Shown here: in pieces, positions 11,331-30,952 of the stretch
Numbering within the stretch: position 1 is the stretch's first letter
Layout of the letters: every line of letters begins with the position of its first letter
DNA from: Nematostella vectensis
Lineage: Eukaryota > Cnidaria > Anthozoa > Actiniaria > Edwardsiidae
Reading direction: 5' to 3'
Length of the DNA: 64,000 bases
Assembly: GCF_932526225.1 (NCBI RefSeq)
Contig: NC_064046.1
Coordinates: forward strand, 3,224,001 to 3,288,000
Notes under the pieces: model-generated
The model's input: only the letters and a program-made list of their open reading frames with translations
Databases searched by the model: none
What the model was told of the DNA's origin: nothing
Made by a program: the position numbers and the translations under genes

Positions 11331-14146
11331 CTTGCGGACTAGTGGCCGCCCATCGCGTGCTCGGGGTACCGCCTTTCTCGGGGATAGCTCGCCCAGGCTG
11401 TCTGTGCCCTCTATTGACCCATTCGCTTGTATTTCCTCCAGGAGAGTGTTTTCTGCTTTAAGTTTCTGGATGGTGGTGCGAAGCTGGATGAACTGGCGAG
11501 TCAGGAACTTGTCCTGGTGACGCATTTCAGCCTGGAAAACACGAACACACAGTCCAAATTACTTTAATCCTTTGAAAAAGCATAGCCGTAGGAGGCCTTG
11601 AATTATTGGGGGGCACAGTCTTTCCCCTTACTGGTCATTTCCTTATTTTTTTTTTAAATATTTGGGAGGGCAAGTACCCCAGTGCCCCACCCCTTGCTAC
11701 GGCCCTGAAAAGGCAAAAAGCTGTGTGCTTATTTTTGCGCTGAGGAGTTTAGGGAACGAGCCCTCTGTAAATAACATTCGTCAAACCAATTGTTTTATTT
11801 TTATAACTTCCTGGGGATCCACGAAAAAGTAAGGCATGCCTGTAGTTTGGGAGGGACCGGGTGCGCGGGTCTATTTGTTGTTGTTGTTATTAGATGGCAC
11901 GTACTTGGCGCCCCAAACCAAGTTTGAAAATATACCTCGAGGATACGTAGCCTTCTTGTAGGCTTTGATAGTTTTTACGGCACGAAAACACGAAGTTCGC
12001 ATACCACGGCCGCCATCTTGGATAACGCGCTCCGCAATGGGAGGGGGAAAAACATCCTCTCCCCTTCCCCCTTCCGCGTTATCCAAGATGGCGGCCGTGG
12101 TATGCAAACTTCGTGTTTTCGGGGTTTTCATGCCGGAAAAACTACCAAAGCCTACAATTAGGCTAAGGATACGTTGAAACGCAGATTCCATTGATTACAG
12201 TATATATTTGGACCTTTAATGGGGAGCCGTAAGGAACGTTTTCCCAGTACTGATGTCACGGTTTTTTCCTAGGGTTAGCGGGTTATCACTCTCCTTTAGC
12301 TTGAAGGTTTTAGCGGACTTTCTGGGGCAATGCATTCTGGGTAGGATGGAACTGTCCCTTAACTTAGAATTTGCGAGCTGGACTCTAAACCTAGAACCCG
12401 TCTTTGTCCTTGGTGATGGAAAAGGCTGTTCCTTATCTACTTGCTCTTTTTAACGATTGGCTATTATTAACAATCTTTTAACTCTATTCTCGGACGGTTT
12501 ATAAGTTGACTTCTAACATTATTCCAACATTAAATTAACATAAAATCCCCTTAGCGCTTAATTCTATAACTACTCGCACACGTAACGATTGGCTACTATC
12601 AACGATCCTTTAATTCTATTTTATGAAGGATTATAAGCTGTCTTATCTAGTCGTGGCTAATAAAACATAACCACCCCATCGTGCGTCAGACACAGGTTAT
12701 TTAAACGATTCATTTATTGACTTTTGCACATTCATTATTGCAAATCGTAAACAGATCTATAACTCACAAAGAATCGAGGGCTTTATACGAAATCCCAATG
12801 CAAACAGCTTAGTCTAACAGCATTACGCTTCTAATGTTTTTGTCGCTAACGAATATTTGTTATTTGCTTTCAACGAATTGATTTGTGTAGGCTATGCGTA
12901 ATACCAAGTTTTTTTCTGTCTAAAAACGTTTCACTCAAAAAAAAGCTTGTTTTCACAAAAAAGTCGAGAAAACAGCATAGATAATATTAAAACAGTCTTC
13001 TCTCCATTATTGTTTAGCTAAACAAAACGAACTATTACTGGAATGACAGAAAAGATGAACCTTTCCTGCCTTAATTTTTTTTCTGTCCAGATTTGTCACA
13101 CGATGCCAAGAAAAAGAAAGAAAACCTTTTTCTGATAAAAAGACAAGTTTATCCTAATTTGGTATTAAATTATAGCTGCTGTTTCATTCCTAGTTTAGGA
13201 CAAAATCCTGGACGCTTAATTCTCGTAATGACGCGTTTTTGCTTGCGCGCGTTTTGTTACAGCAAGTTTGTTTCTTACGAATAATCTCAAAGTTCAAACA
13301 CGGTCACTTGATGTACCTAATGCTCACGAGCAAATGCTATCCATTTTCATTGAAAACAAATACAGAAGAGAAATCCAACTTATTTATAATGTAACTATCG
13401 AGACAATGGTAATACTTGATGTGTTGTGGATTAGAAATACACTCCCACTAAAGTATACACCCTTCAGACGATTTTATCTCACAAATTTGCAAAACACTGC
13501 ATCTGCAAAACTAATGTAGTATATTTGAAGCGCTAATTTCAGCACGAATTGGAATAATTAACAAGGGTCGACTCCACTTCTAAACCAGCTGTCGATGAAG
13601 ACCCGATGAATGCATTCATGAATCAAACGCGAAAGCGAGTCTCTTATTAAAAATTAAACCAGTATGCCCCAACTTGAGAAGACAGAGAGGGGTAAAAAAT
13701 CCTGTAGAGAATCCACCGAGAGATTAACAAACCGGTACTTATGAAAAAACTATTAAAATGACAGCGAAAAAAGTCATTGCGCTACCGTGGCTGCTATCGC
13801 TAACCAATTTCTAGCGGTCAGTACGAAATTATTATAACAAAAATTAAATATTCACTTTTGTTAAGCATTCAGCGCGATTGTGGCGTATGCTTTGACTGAG
13901 ATAGGGTTTTGTTATGAGTTTGGCTGTTATACGCACCAGTTCTTTTCGTATCCACAAAAGCGCGTCTTCTAATCTCTGTTCCCGCTCTTGTCGCGTGCCT
14001 TGAGAGGAGATCACCGGTGCGTTTATTCGAACAGGAACCACGATTTCGTCGTCGCTTGAAAATCTTGTAGCAGACCTGAACACATTATTCCATGAATAGG
14101 CTTGAAGTGGAAATGAATGTCTTTTCAGCAATCCTAAGTTATCCAT
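11310..14146 (-). CDS. FAM167-like protein, two exons
   Basis: Exon 1 runs 14146-13937 (70 codons from ATG) and exon 2 runs 11531-11310; the donor is CTG/GTGCGT, the acceptor TTTTCCAG, and the junction is phase 0. The joined 143-residue protein has the family core at the junction: EDALLWIRKEL then AEMRHQDKFLTRQFIQLR, followed by a short coiled coil (TIQKLKAENTLLEE). This matches the conserved helical region of vertebrate FAM167A/B, whose molecular function is poorly known. The N-terminal 55 residues and the C-terminal SPRK...RKSYSMAI tail look disordered. The 2.4-kb intron carries a foldback element. The extreme C terminus lies in a tandem repeat and may be species-specific. A CRE-site array lies about 0.6 kb upstream of the start codon. 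Confidence 0.75.
11935..12178. mobile_element. Foldback/MITE-like element with long inverted arms
   Basis: Two arms of roughly 110 bp are near-perfect reverse complements around a centre near 12045: the left arm contains ggatacgtagcc, tgtaggctttg, cacgaagttcgcataccacg and gccgccatcttggataacgc, and the right arm has the mirror order. The small loop is purine/pyrimidine-rich (gggaggggg and ccccttccccc). It lies in the FAM167-like intron. ORFs across it simply read the arms and are not genes. Confidence 0.8.
12179..13840. other. FAM167-like intron, mostly featureless
   Basis: No exon is supported here. A diverged direct repeat of about 60 bp is visible at 12451-12510 and 12584-12640 (shared aacgattggcta). 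The rest is AT-rich single-copy-looking sequence. Confidence 0.5.
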
Positions 14147-14766
14147 TATTTTTTTTAAATAATCAAAGAAAACTAATGGATACTTTTACTCTGAAGGTGG
14201 ATTGAGGGTTTCGTCTTTCAATGTTGAAAAATCTAGAGTGAGAATCGTCCTGTCACGCGCAACGCTGAGTTCCTTTAGTGCGATGTCAGTATTGATTTCA
14301 TTATTATGAGTGGAGACTTGTGTATGTTTCGTTTGAATGCTATGAATTTGGGATTTACATATCTTTATTACAAATTGGCGTGCCCCTAATCAACACAGCC
14401 GCGTCACCAATGCCCGCAGGCGCATAAAATGTCTTTACAATACCCTAAAGCTTTAGTACTCTTTAATAAAAGGAAGAAATCAGTAAAGTGGTTATTTTAA
14501 GACTTCGTTCTATGTATGTTAGTGTATTCTGAGAACGTGTCGGAAGCCGTCAAGTGCGCCTCGTCTCATGTGGTCGTTTTTTCGTCGCGTTGTTCCGAAA
14601 TTGCGTCGGGCGCTATTCGTGTAGCTTTCTACTCGTTTTCGGGTTTAATTTTTTTAACCAAATTCGTGTGATGCTCATCAAATTCTGACGTAAGTGTCGG
14701 GATAAACAACGTCTAGTGCGTTCTTCGCCTTGTAGGCAAAAGAGTTTGCAAAACAAGTACATTTAA

Positions 14767-15000
14767 TGCAAGCAACGTCATTAAAGTGTGACGTCATTAT
14801 AGTCATGTTTGACGTCATTATAGCTAAAGTATGACGTCATTATAGTCAATTGTGACGTCGTTATAGTCACGTTTGACGTAATTATAGTCCAAGTTTGACG
14901 TAAATATACTCAATTGTTACGTCATTATAGTCAAGTGTGACGACATTGTAGTCAATTTTGACGTCATTATAGTCTGGTATGACGTCATTATACTCAAGTA
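14767..15000. promoter_or_regulatory. Tandem array of CRE-like sites
   Basis: About ten units of 20-22 bp have the form TGACGTCATTATAGTCA plus 3-4 bases. Five contain a perfect palindromic TGACGTCA, the binding site of CREB/ATF bZIP factors; the others carry one or two changes such as TGACGTAA or TGACGTCG. The array lies about 620 bp upstream of the FAM167-like start codon on the minus strand. A regulatory role is inference; it could also be an ordinary minisatellite. Confidence 0.55.
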
Positions 15001-15079
15001 GAAGTAGGTGACAGACTAGAATATGAACGCTAGATAATAATAATATAAAATATATTGTATTTTATAGCACAGTATAAAC

Positions 15080-15180
15080 CATGTTCTATGCGCTTGGCAT
15101 TTAAAATCCTTATACGCATATGGCCCACCTTGGAGCTGAGAAGCACAAGCTTCTAAGATGCCCAACAAACCAACCTCACA
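15080..15180 (-). mobile_element. 3' part of a second SINE-like copy
   Basis: Read on the minus strand, this segment (agaagcttgtgcttctcagc, then ggattttaaatg) matches the 3' half of the SINE-like repeat at 9.3 kb. Its 5' half is replaced by the 43-bp minisatellite that begins here. Confidence 0.6.
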
Positions 15181-16456
15181 GCATACTGAGCCACCTGTGG
15201 TGAAACGCCCCATACGCTGACGAGCATACTGGGCCACCTGTGGTGAGATGCCCCATACGCTGACGAGTATACCGGGCCACCTGTGGTGAGTTGCCCCATA
15301 CGCTGACGAGCATACTGGACCACCTGTGGTGAAACGCCCCATACTTTGACGAGCATACTGGGCCACCTGTGGTGAAACGCCCCATGCGCTGACGAGCATA
15401 CTGGGCCACCTGTGGTGAAACGCCCCATACGCTGACGAGCATACTGGGCCGCCTGTGGTGAAACGCCCCATACGCTGACGAGCATACTGGGCCACCTGTG
15501 GTGAAACGCCCCATACGGTGACGAGCATACTGGGCCACCTGTGGTGAAACGCCCCATACGCTGACGACCATACTGGGCCACCTGTGGTGAAACGCCCCAT
15601 ACGGTGATAAGCATAGTGGGCCGCCTGTGGTGAAACGCCCCATACGCTGACGACCATACTGGGCCACCTGTGGTGAAACGCCCCATACGCTGACGACCAT
15701 ACTGGGCCGCCTGTGGTGAAACGCCCCATACGCTGACGAGCATACTGGGCCACCTATGGTGAAACGCCCCAAACGGTGACGAGCATACTGGGCCACCTGT
15801 GGTGAAACGCCCCATACGGTGATAAGCATAGTGGGCCGCCTGTGGTGAAACGCCCCATACGCTGACGACCATACTGGGCCACCTGTGGTGAAACGCCCCA
15901 TACGCTGACGACCATACTGGGCCGCCTGTGGTGAAACGCCCCATACGCTGAGGACCATACTGGGCCACCTATGGTGAAACGCCCCAAACGGTGACGAGCA
16001 TACTAGGCCACCTGTGGTGGGTGAAACGCCCCATACGGTGACGAGCATACTGGGCCACCTATGGTGAAACGCCCCATACGCTGACGAGCATACAGGGCCA
16101 CCTGTGGTGAAACGCCCCATACGGTGACGAGCATACTGGGCCACCTATGGTGAAACGCCCCATACGCTGACGAGCATACTGGGCCACCTGTGGTGAAACG
16201 CCCCATACGCTGACGAGCATACTGGGCCACCTGTGGTGAAACGCCCCATACGCTGACGACCATACTGGGCCACCTGTGGTGAAACGCCCCATACTCTGAC
16301 GAGCATACTGGGCCGCCTGTGGTGAAACGCCCTTTACGCTGACGAGCATACTGGGCCACCTGTGGTGAAACGCCCCATACGCTGACGAGCATACTGGGCC
16401 GCCTGTGGTGAAACGCCCCATACGGTGACGAGCATACTGGGCCACCTGTGGTGAGT
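15178..16456 (-). repeat. 43-bp minisatellite, about 30 copies
   Basis: The unit on the minus strand runs ggtggcccagtatgctcgtc then agcgtatggggcgtttcacc then aca. Three units equal 129 nt, so any stop-free frame gives a 43-residue period, and all three minus frames stay open, which explains the long ORFs. Units differ at a few recurrent positions (gac/gag, ccg/cca). The unit resembles the 5' part of the SINE-like repeat at 9201-9240. Not coding. Confidence 0.95.
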
Positions 16457-18660
16457 TGCCAGGAGTCGAGACTCGAGACTGAGGGCCGAAAGTCGAGACT
16501 GATAGGCCGAGAGTCAAACAAGATATCTCAATTATCGAAGAGTTTTAGACCTTGTATTTTTCACTGTACATTCAGCGGATCACTGGGAACTGTGCAATAA
16601 AAAATAACACTTTTCATAATTTGATGCTCATTAGCATGTCGAACAGCCCCTCCTCCTAACTCTCCCTCCTTTAGACTTGTTTATTTATCTATCCGGTGTA
16701 TCTTTCTCTTCGCACTCCCCGTTGTATTTTGCTTTGCCAGTTGCTTTTGTGAACTTTCAGTATTTTAGAATCCGAAGACTTTCATTCATTTTCCCTCCGC
16801 TTCCAAAAATGCTTATACTTTCTTCTAAAAATAGCCATTCTGGTTAAAAAAAAAGCTCAAAACAGGAATATCACACAAGTTGTACGATCCTTGTGATGGC
16901 TCCTGATTTTCTTCTTAGGAAAATATACCACTTTTTGCGGTTATTATGGAGGGGGTTGCGCGTGATAGATGCGCGGACCCCGGTGTCCGTCCCCAGATAG
17001 CTCTGCGCACATGTTTGCATCTTTTCCCAAGAGAAGACGTATTCATCAATTGTATCCGCTTTCGCATAGAAAAAATCAAATGTGCTAACTGCTCGAATTT
17101 CTCAAAACCAAAATACTCGACTCACGCACAAAACCGCGGTGCTTGCAAGTGCTCAGAACGAAAACACCCTTTTTTATTTAAATATAAAAAAGTTTTTATA
17201 AGAACTTCCAGCCTATGATTTTACCGAATTCTAAGAACATGTCAAAAATTAGGGAGCAACAAAATGAATCTTTTCGTGTTTTGAAATAAACGAAAAAATA
17301 TTTGTTTCTCAACGGTATGTATTATCAAGGAACTGAGGTTGTTTGATTGTGTATGTAATGGCATCCCGTATGATCGCCGATCGGCTCACAGAAACGTCTA
17401 GTAGTTTGCTCTTGAAACGCAAATGCCCTGCGGGCCTAAGGATATGCGCGGTTTACCCCAGATGCGGGCATAAGGATATGCGCCGGATGCGCGGTTTGCC
17501 ACAGATGCGGGCCTAAGGATATGCGCGGTTTGCCCCAGATGCGGCCATAAGGATATGCGCGGTTTGCCCCAGATGCGGAGGATATGCGCGGTTTGCCCCA
17601 GATGCGGGTCTAAGGATATGCGCGGTTTGCCCCAGATGCGGGCATAAGGATATGTGCCGGATGCGCGGTTTGCCCCAGATACGGGCCTAAGGATATGCGC
17701 CGGGTGCGCGGTTTGCCCCGGATGGGCTAAAGTTTATGCGCCGGATGCGCAGTTTGCCCAGATGCGGGTCTAAGGATTTGCGCCTGATGCGCAGTTTGCC
17801 CTGGATGGGCTTTTGTATTTATACTGTGTGTTTTAAATTAATTTAGTAAGGCATCATCTTGGTTTTTCTATCTATTCTTGGTTTATTTTTTTTCTATTTT
17901 TCCTTTCACGTGTTTTTCAGATGTTTTCCGACTTCAAGTCCGCCATGATGCCCTCTCTTCTTCTCCCTCTAGTAGTAGATAGAGTACAACAGACTGTTTT
18001 ACAATAAAAATCTGGTGGAACTGTCAATAGCTGTTTAGGTGGTTTCAATCGTCAGAAGTGCTGGGCGACTAGCAATCATTTAAGTCATTTTCCTGCTAAT
18101 CCATTCTATGTTGCAGTTTATTTTCAGTGCTTATTGGAATTAGCACAAAAAGCCCTTCGTCCATCATAAATGCGGTTTATTCAATTGACTGGACGCACTC
18201 CTTAGGGAGGGGCTTCCAAAAATTTCGGATCATGCATTGGTTAAGGCCTCTTTGCAGATATTATCTAGACAAGGTATTAGTATTTAATTTGTAAACAACC
18301 CCCCCCCCAGTATGTTAGTAAAAAATACTAATAAATTCGTGCGGTTCTCAGCCGAGCACACGACAAACGGTATAAAGGTGTGCTTACTGTTTTGTTAGCA
18401 CGACCTGGAGAGGATAATAAATTTAGGAGAGAGATCATATTTTCAAACTTTATAAAGAAATGACCAGTAGAAGAATGGCCGTGCCCTCCCCCCCCCCCCC
18501 CCCAATACTTTGATTGGTGTAGTCCTTTATAGTAAAACAAAAACACTGAAATTTCAAAGAAGGGTTCTGATTTAGGCTCAAAATTACAAATTGTTTACCG
18601 AAGTTCTTCAAATTTTATTATGCAATTATGACTCATCCTTTTTTTGCGAATAAAAGGAGT
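16457..18660. other. Intergenic region upstream of CCDC102A, repeats only
   Basis: A short run of gtcgagact motifs occurs at 16463-16505. No conserved protein was seen. A GC-rich tandem repeat (17.43-17.82 kb) is listed separately. Homopolymer C tracts lie at about 18300 and 18488. Confidence 0.5.
17425..17820. repeat. GC-rich degenerate tandem repeat
   Basis: About ten units of variable length (roughly 30-46 bp) are built from ggatatgcgc, ggtttgccccagatgcggg and an optional ccggatgcgc insert. It is the most GC-rich block in this AT-rich part of the window. Confidence 0.85.
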
Positions 18661-18665
18661 CTGGA

Positions 18666-18706
18666 TCAAAATGGCGGGAAACCCCTCAAAATGGCGGGAA
18701 TTCGTT
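18666..18706. promoter_or_regulatory. Paired AAAATGGCGGGAA motifs upstream of CCDC102A
   Basis: The motif aaaatggcgggaa occurs twice within 40 bp, about 600 bp upstream of the CCDC102A start codon. GGCGGGAA matches the E2F-type site and AATGGCGG resembles a YY1 core. A promoter role is inference from position and motif. Confidence 0.35.
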
Positions 18707-19280
18707 CCGCTTTTTAGGCGACTGGTATGCCTGGAATGCGTACTCATTTGAATTTTTTTGGGCTAAAGATCAGGCTGATTTCGTAAGCGATTGGCCAGCA
18801 TTTGGTGAACACAGTCACCTTGAAAGAAATCCATAAGGGTTAGGATTACACTGGAGAAATACTAGAGTCTGGCGGCCTAAGGGCAACCGTCTCACGGTCA
18901 CAAACCCTCAATACACGCGCCAAAATTTTCCCGACAGTGAATGATAGCGCTCACAACATCTCAATAAGCGACGGAATTTACGATATATTTTACATCAGAA
19001 GCATTGTTGCGAGATAACGATCTGATCTCTTGCTCTGAACTTGACGTGTTGTCAGTAAGAAAGGTAAATATTTGGAAGACAGGTTATGTTGTTTAAAATA
19101 TGACTTTGGCAAGATTTGTCTGGATAATTGATCATTGCTCTCACCAACTCGAAGCATTTTGAGTGGAACGTTTCGAAGTTGAAAGACAGTACAGCTTTGT
19201 ACTTAGCTGGTGAGGTATTATCTCGCTGTAGAGTTTGTTTACACCAATCAAGAGGAGAAAGAGTGTTTTATTGAAAGAAA

Positions 19281-26383
<7,103 letters not shown>

Positions 26384-26439
26384 AAGCTTCTCTGTGTAGA
26401 TGTCATATCAAAAATACACCTGAGCAGGGCAACTAAAGA

Positions 26440-26536
26440 ACTATACCATGTCACCAATCATCACTATACCATGTGACCAATCATCACTATACCATGTGAC
26501 CAATCATCACTATACCATGTGACCAATTATCATGTC
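26440..26536. repeat. 23-bp tandem repeat in the CCDC102A 3' UTR
   Basis: About four units of ataccatgtgaccaatcatc plus act begin some 60 nt after the CCDC102A stop codon. Candidate poly(A) signals AATAAA lie at 27253 and 27325, so the repeat is probably transcribed. Confidence 0.85.
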
Positions 26537-29500
26537 TTGAAGATGAAATGATTCAAGGTTTATCAGAAATACAATGGACAACAGTTGATGGCCAGATTCG
26601 CGATTTCATTTTTGTATATATTACCATAGTCTCAATCTCTACCAAGTAATTGTGCAAAATCATCTCAAGCCGGATTGATTTCGCTGCATTTACTCGTGTT
26701 TGCATTTGCAACCCGACGAAGGGACCCGATACACGTGAGGCCCGAGATTAGAAGAGCCGATTAGAATTATCACCTCTGCCACAGTTTACTTCAAGACGTA
26801 ATTAAATGTGCTCTGGACACTCATGAATGGACTCGATTGCTTAATCTGTTGTGAAGTGTAAGTAGTTTGAAACAATTGATGGAAATCTTCTTCTACAAAT
26901 CGCTATGAATGAATCCCAAAGAAGTGACTACCTTACATCGCCACACTTGACCGGCTACCCATAAGACAAATTTTGTTTTCTTACTATAAAATATCTTGAT
27001 TTCTCTTATTGAATGTCATGATTTTTTAACCAAGTAGATTTCAAATTATTTTGGTACTTTGGTGCTTATTTTTTGGTATCTTGGTCCTTCCTTTTTTGGA
27101 TAAGTTTAGTTTTCTTCCTAAAATAACTCTATCCCTCATTGAATGTTATTTTAATTTTATGGAACCTTTTCAATGAAATCTAGAGCATTGTGTCGTCTTT
27201 GAAGTGTTGTTGATCAAGTCTGGATATTCTATAGCCCTCTCAATTACTTCAAAATAAAAATGTTTAAACAATATGATAGCATAAATAGATATTGTTTTTT
27301 ACATTGCATTTACATAAATGAAATAATAAATTTAACCTAAGTTAATGCAATATGACTCACTTTTGGTGTTGAAATAAATTTCCCCCTCAGTGATAGCACA
27401 TTGAGGGATATTTAACATTCTCAGTTTTCCTTAATTTTATTTCAGTGCTATCTCTGCTGCCGGGATATTATTTGTAAGATTTTTACACTGTAAAAGGTAG
27501 GACAATCAGCCCCATGTAGCACACCTCGCTTCCAAACCCCACCTCAAGCGATGATGCTTCTTACAATTCTTGCCCCAATCATTGTTGTGATATGGGATAT
27601 ACAATAAAAAACAAGATTATACAAGTTTTTATTATATTCAAAGGTGATGGGCAGTAGAATGTTTGTCATACATGTCACAACACAGGGCCCAAACAAACTG
27701 CAGATCTCAGGTATCCCAGTCAACCCTGCGCGCAGAGTGTAGTTTAAGTTCAATTTCCAAGTTTCCCAGGGACATCAGTTAGAAAACTGCTGTACTCGTT
27801 TATTATGCAGCCCTCGTTAAATAAAATTTATTATTGTGATGTATTGTAAGATGAAGTGTTATAGAAATATCATAGCTGAGCCCCTGCGGAGCCCCGTAGT
27901 CATGAAAAAGTGGTATAGCTTTACGATAAAGTTCCCGTAGTCACGATGGAATGCCTGTGTTTTCCGTATGTCCTTTCTCATCGCGTCTCTGATAGGTCGA
28001 AAATTAAATGGCGCGAAAGTGGGAGCGCGCGCGCACGTAGGCGACTGCTAGGACAACGAGATCGAAAAAGATGCGCTGGCGCTTGGCGATCAATAACAAT
28101 TCAATTGCAATGGAATAAGCAAAACACTATAGTCAGAGATAGATAAAAATAAACTAAGGACATTATTTCTACAGTAGCGAACGTGGTTAGAGGAGTTAAC
28201 ACGGCAAACGTCCGAGTCCTCAATTGACCGTGAAAGTTGGAGTTTTCACGTCGTGGTTTTATGGAAAACGGCTGGAATGTATCAGACAGAATGCATTTTC
28301 ACGTGCTGCTATTGAATTCTGAATCAAATCCCATTGTTTTCTGCAGCCGTCGTTGCTTAAGGTCCCTAATTCCTTCAGCCGTGGAACAAAAATGCTACAA
28401 AACCAAAGCTTATAAGTAAAAATTACAAAACACTGGGAAAATTCACAAATACGAACATGGAAAACGGGACGATTTTGCGATAAGGAATGTGAACTTAAAA
28501 GGCGACATTCAAGAAACCCTGGCATCTGATAACTTACAGAACTACGAATTGGAATTGTTTAAATAACTTTAAAAGGACTTGTCGGTGAAAAAGCATAGGT
28601 TAATAAATATCGACTCGCCTGAATCTGGCGTGGAGAAGTGCTTTTCAGGTAAACATAAATCAACAAATGTTTCTATCGGCAGAAAACTTTCGTTCGTTCT
28701 TTTCGCTGTAGAGATTGTCAAAACAATTCGTATGACAGAATTTGCCTGTTCTGTTCGCTATAAGCTTAAGTACTTATTTTTTATTTTATTTTGGATTAAG
28801 TAAATCAGTAAGCTTGGCCTACTAGGTAAATAACAGAGAAAATCCTGTATCAAGTGAAAAAATAAATTAATGACACATTGAAATTAATTTTACGGCAAAC
28901 GTTTCTTCAGCAAACGCGCTCGATTTTCTAATGTCATGGATAAATTGATTCGTAAGTATGTAATTGCACTGTGTTACAAAGTATTACACTGAAAAACATC
29001 TGCACTGCACTGCTCTCAGCCGATCATAATCGAGAAATTTGTGCGTATATATTGTTATATTATATGTTGTTAAATTTTACTCGATGTTGTGCAATTTGGC
29101 ATTTTCCCTGCAAGCAATGCAAAAATTCTAAAATAAATACGCTGTGTCTACTTGCACGGCTTCCGGTAAAGGAGGAAAAAAAAACTAGCTGCACGGCTGT
29201 CTCCCATTTTCTCGGTTTTTAGCCTAAATAACAAGTTTCTGGCTTTGAAACACTTCCACGATTACTAAGAACAGCCAAGAAATGTTTTTTTTAGCTTGAA
29301 AAGCTGTGCATTGAGTGACCCGCAAATGCTCGGCACAGTATGAACGAAGCGTGCATACATTACATTACATTACATTACATTACATTACATTACATTACAT
29401 TACATTACATTACATTACATTACATAGGGAAACCTATGTAGTTTGTATTTTTCTCAAACCAACACTATATATATATATATATATATATGTATATGATTTA

Positions 29501-30640
29501 AGAATAGTAAAATCTTTAGATTTTCCGCAACTTCGACTTCTATCTAGCGCTGGACGATCTCTAGTTCCCTCAGTATTCAATTACATCCCGTGATTGACGT
29601 TTCCTTATTACACTGATTACCAATTAACTGTTATAAAACAAGTAGGTAAATATTGCGCTTGTAATGCTGCTGCTCGTACTGTCCTAGCTCTGGGCTGCAC
29701 ATTGCCGTTCGCGCGTGTGCCGCAAGTCTGCGCATCTCACTTCAATAGGATAAAGCCTCTGATTCACTAGTCTAACTCTAACTAGATACAATGCTCGTGT
29801 TACATGACACAATCACTATCTAACCTATTGACATAGGGCCATACAAGACCCATCCTAGCTCTGTCCATAGCTTCGGGTTCTCCCATTGTCCCTCTAATTA
29901 TTTATCCTCAGTGAAACTGCCAAAGATAATCTGCTCCGACGAATATGGCTATCTCTAGTTTCTCTCTCACAGCCGAGGAAATTGATCACTCGCTACCTCT
30001 GCGTGACTATTGGGGATACTAGAAATCTCTGGCAGATAATCCAGGTTTCTAAAGGTGTAGAGTTCTTGTTTATCTTTTTATGATCATTCACATAGCTTTC
30101 AGATACAAGGATTCAGCCGTTAAAACGCTGCCCATGAACCACCGCGGGTTACGACACATGGATTCTTCGAGTACAACCTTATTTGAAATAGGTGTATACC
30201 ATTTGGGATTATGTTTGATAGCTGTGGCTAGGTACCATTTTATGCATTTTTCGTAGTAATTTTAGTTTCGTTCCACCCGAAAATTGTATGAGCGAGCTTT
30301 GCGCTGTTATGGGAAACTAAAAAAAATCAGATTAATAGAACGTCGTCTCATGCTCATCTCGCATTGAGTAGATTGAACTAGATTAAAAATTGTACTTTTG
30401 AGGTTTATTTCAGTTTATAATTCTTCGTTCTATTGGATAACAACAAACAAAAAGCCAAGACAGACATCGCTTCGTTTCGTTTTCGTTTATTATTGGGATC
30501 CTATACAGATAGTACATGGACCAGGTCCCAATGAAGTTGCAATAAGTATTAAATTAGTAATAAGTATTAAATTATTGCTTATGTAGAAGCATTCATAGAT
30601 ATATCTAGCGATAACTTTTGTGTTGCTGATTTTTTTTGTC
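26537..30640. other. Gene-poor region
   Basis: After the likely CCDC102A 3' UTR (to about 27.3 kb) I see no conserved coding sequence. A block at 28240-28345 (cacgtcgtggtttt, atcagacagaatgc) resembles 23098-23165, and 30125-30190 resembles 22145-22205, so both are copies of dispersed repeats. Microsatellites are listed separately. ORFs here are short and have no recognisable motif. Confidence 0.5.
29356..29426. repeat. (TTACA)n microsatellite
   Basis: About fourteen uninterrupted copies of the pentamer ttaca. A (TA)n tract of about 24 bp follows at 29466-29490. Confidence 0.98.
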
Positions 30641-30647
30641 AGGGTAA

Positions 30648-30851
30648 TTAATGAATGAAAAAGTGAAAGACCTCTATTGCTGTCATTCTACTGAATTCGA
30701 CCTTTTCATTTGCCTCTATAGACTCTGTTAGTTCTCTTCTTTTTACCTGAAATGTCGGACATATTGTTAAAAAATGCTGTTCATCCCCGATCCCTGCAAT
30801 GCATAATAATGAATTTTCCTGCGGTTGCCATGGCATAAGCAGGAAAGTCAT
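30648..30851 (-). pseudogene. Possible C-terminal relic of a non-LTR reverse transcriptase
   Basis: The minus frame contains C-x6-EQHFL-x2-C followed by a basic, leucine-rich segment (VKRRELTESI), the usual pattern after the polymerase domain in many LINE ORF2 proteins. No polymerase motif lies next to it. The identification rests on this short motif only. Confidence 0.35.
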
Positions 30852-30952
30852 CTCGGTTCCGCTTGTGCTCGGCGCGACTCAGTTTTAAATATATATTTTT
30901 AAGGTTATTTAGTATGGGTTATGCTTTCTTTTTGTGTTAATTTCTTTTAGAT

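Noticed and set aside
11871..12191. ORFs on both strands over the foldback
   Set aside because: They read the inverted arms of the MITE-like element and have no recognisable domain.
15016..16521. Several long minus-strand ORFs (up to 322 codons)
   Set aside because: They are readings of the 43-bp minisatellite in all three frames; the unit happens to lack stops.
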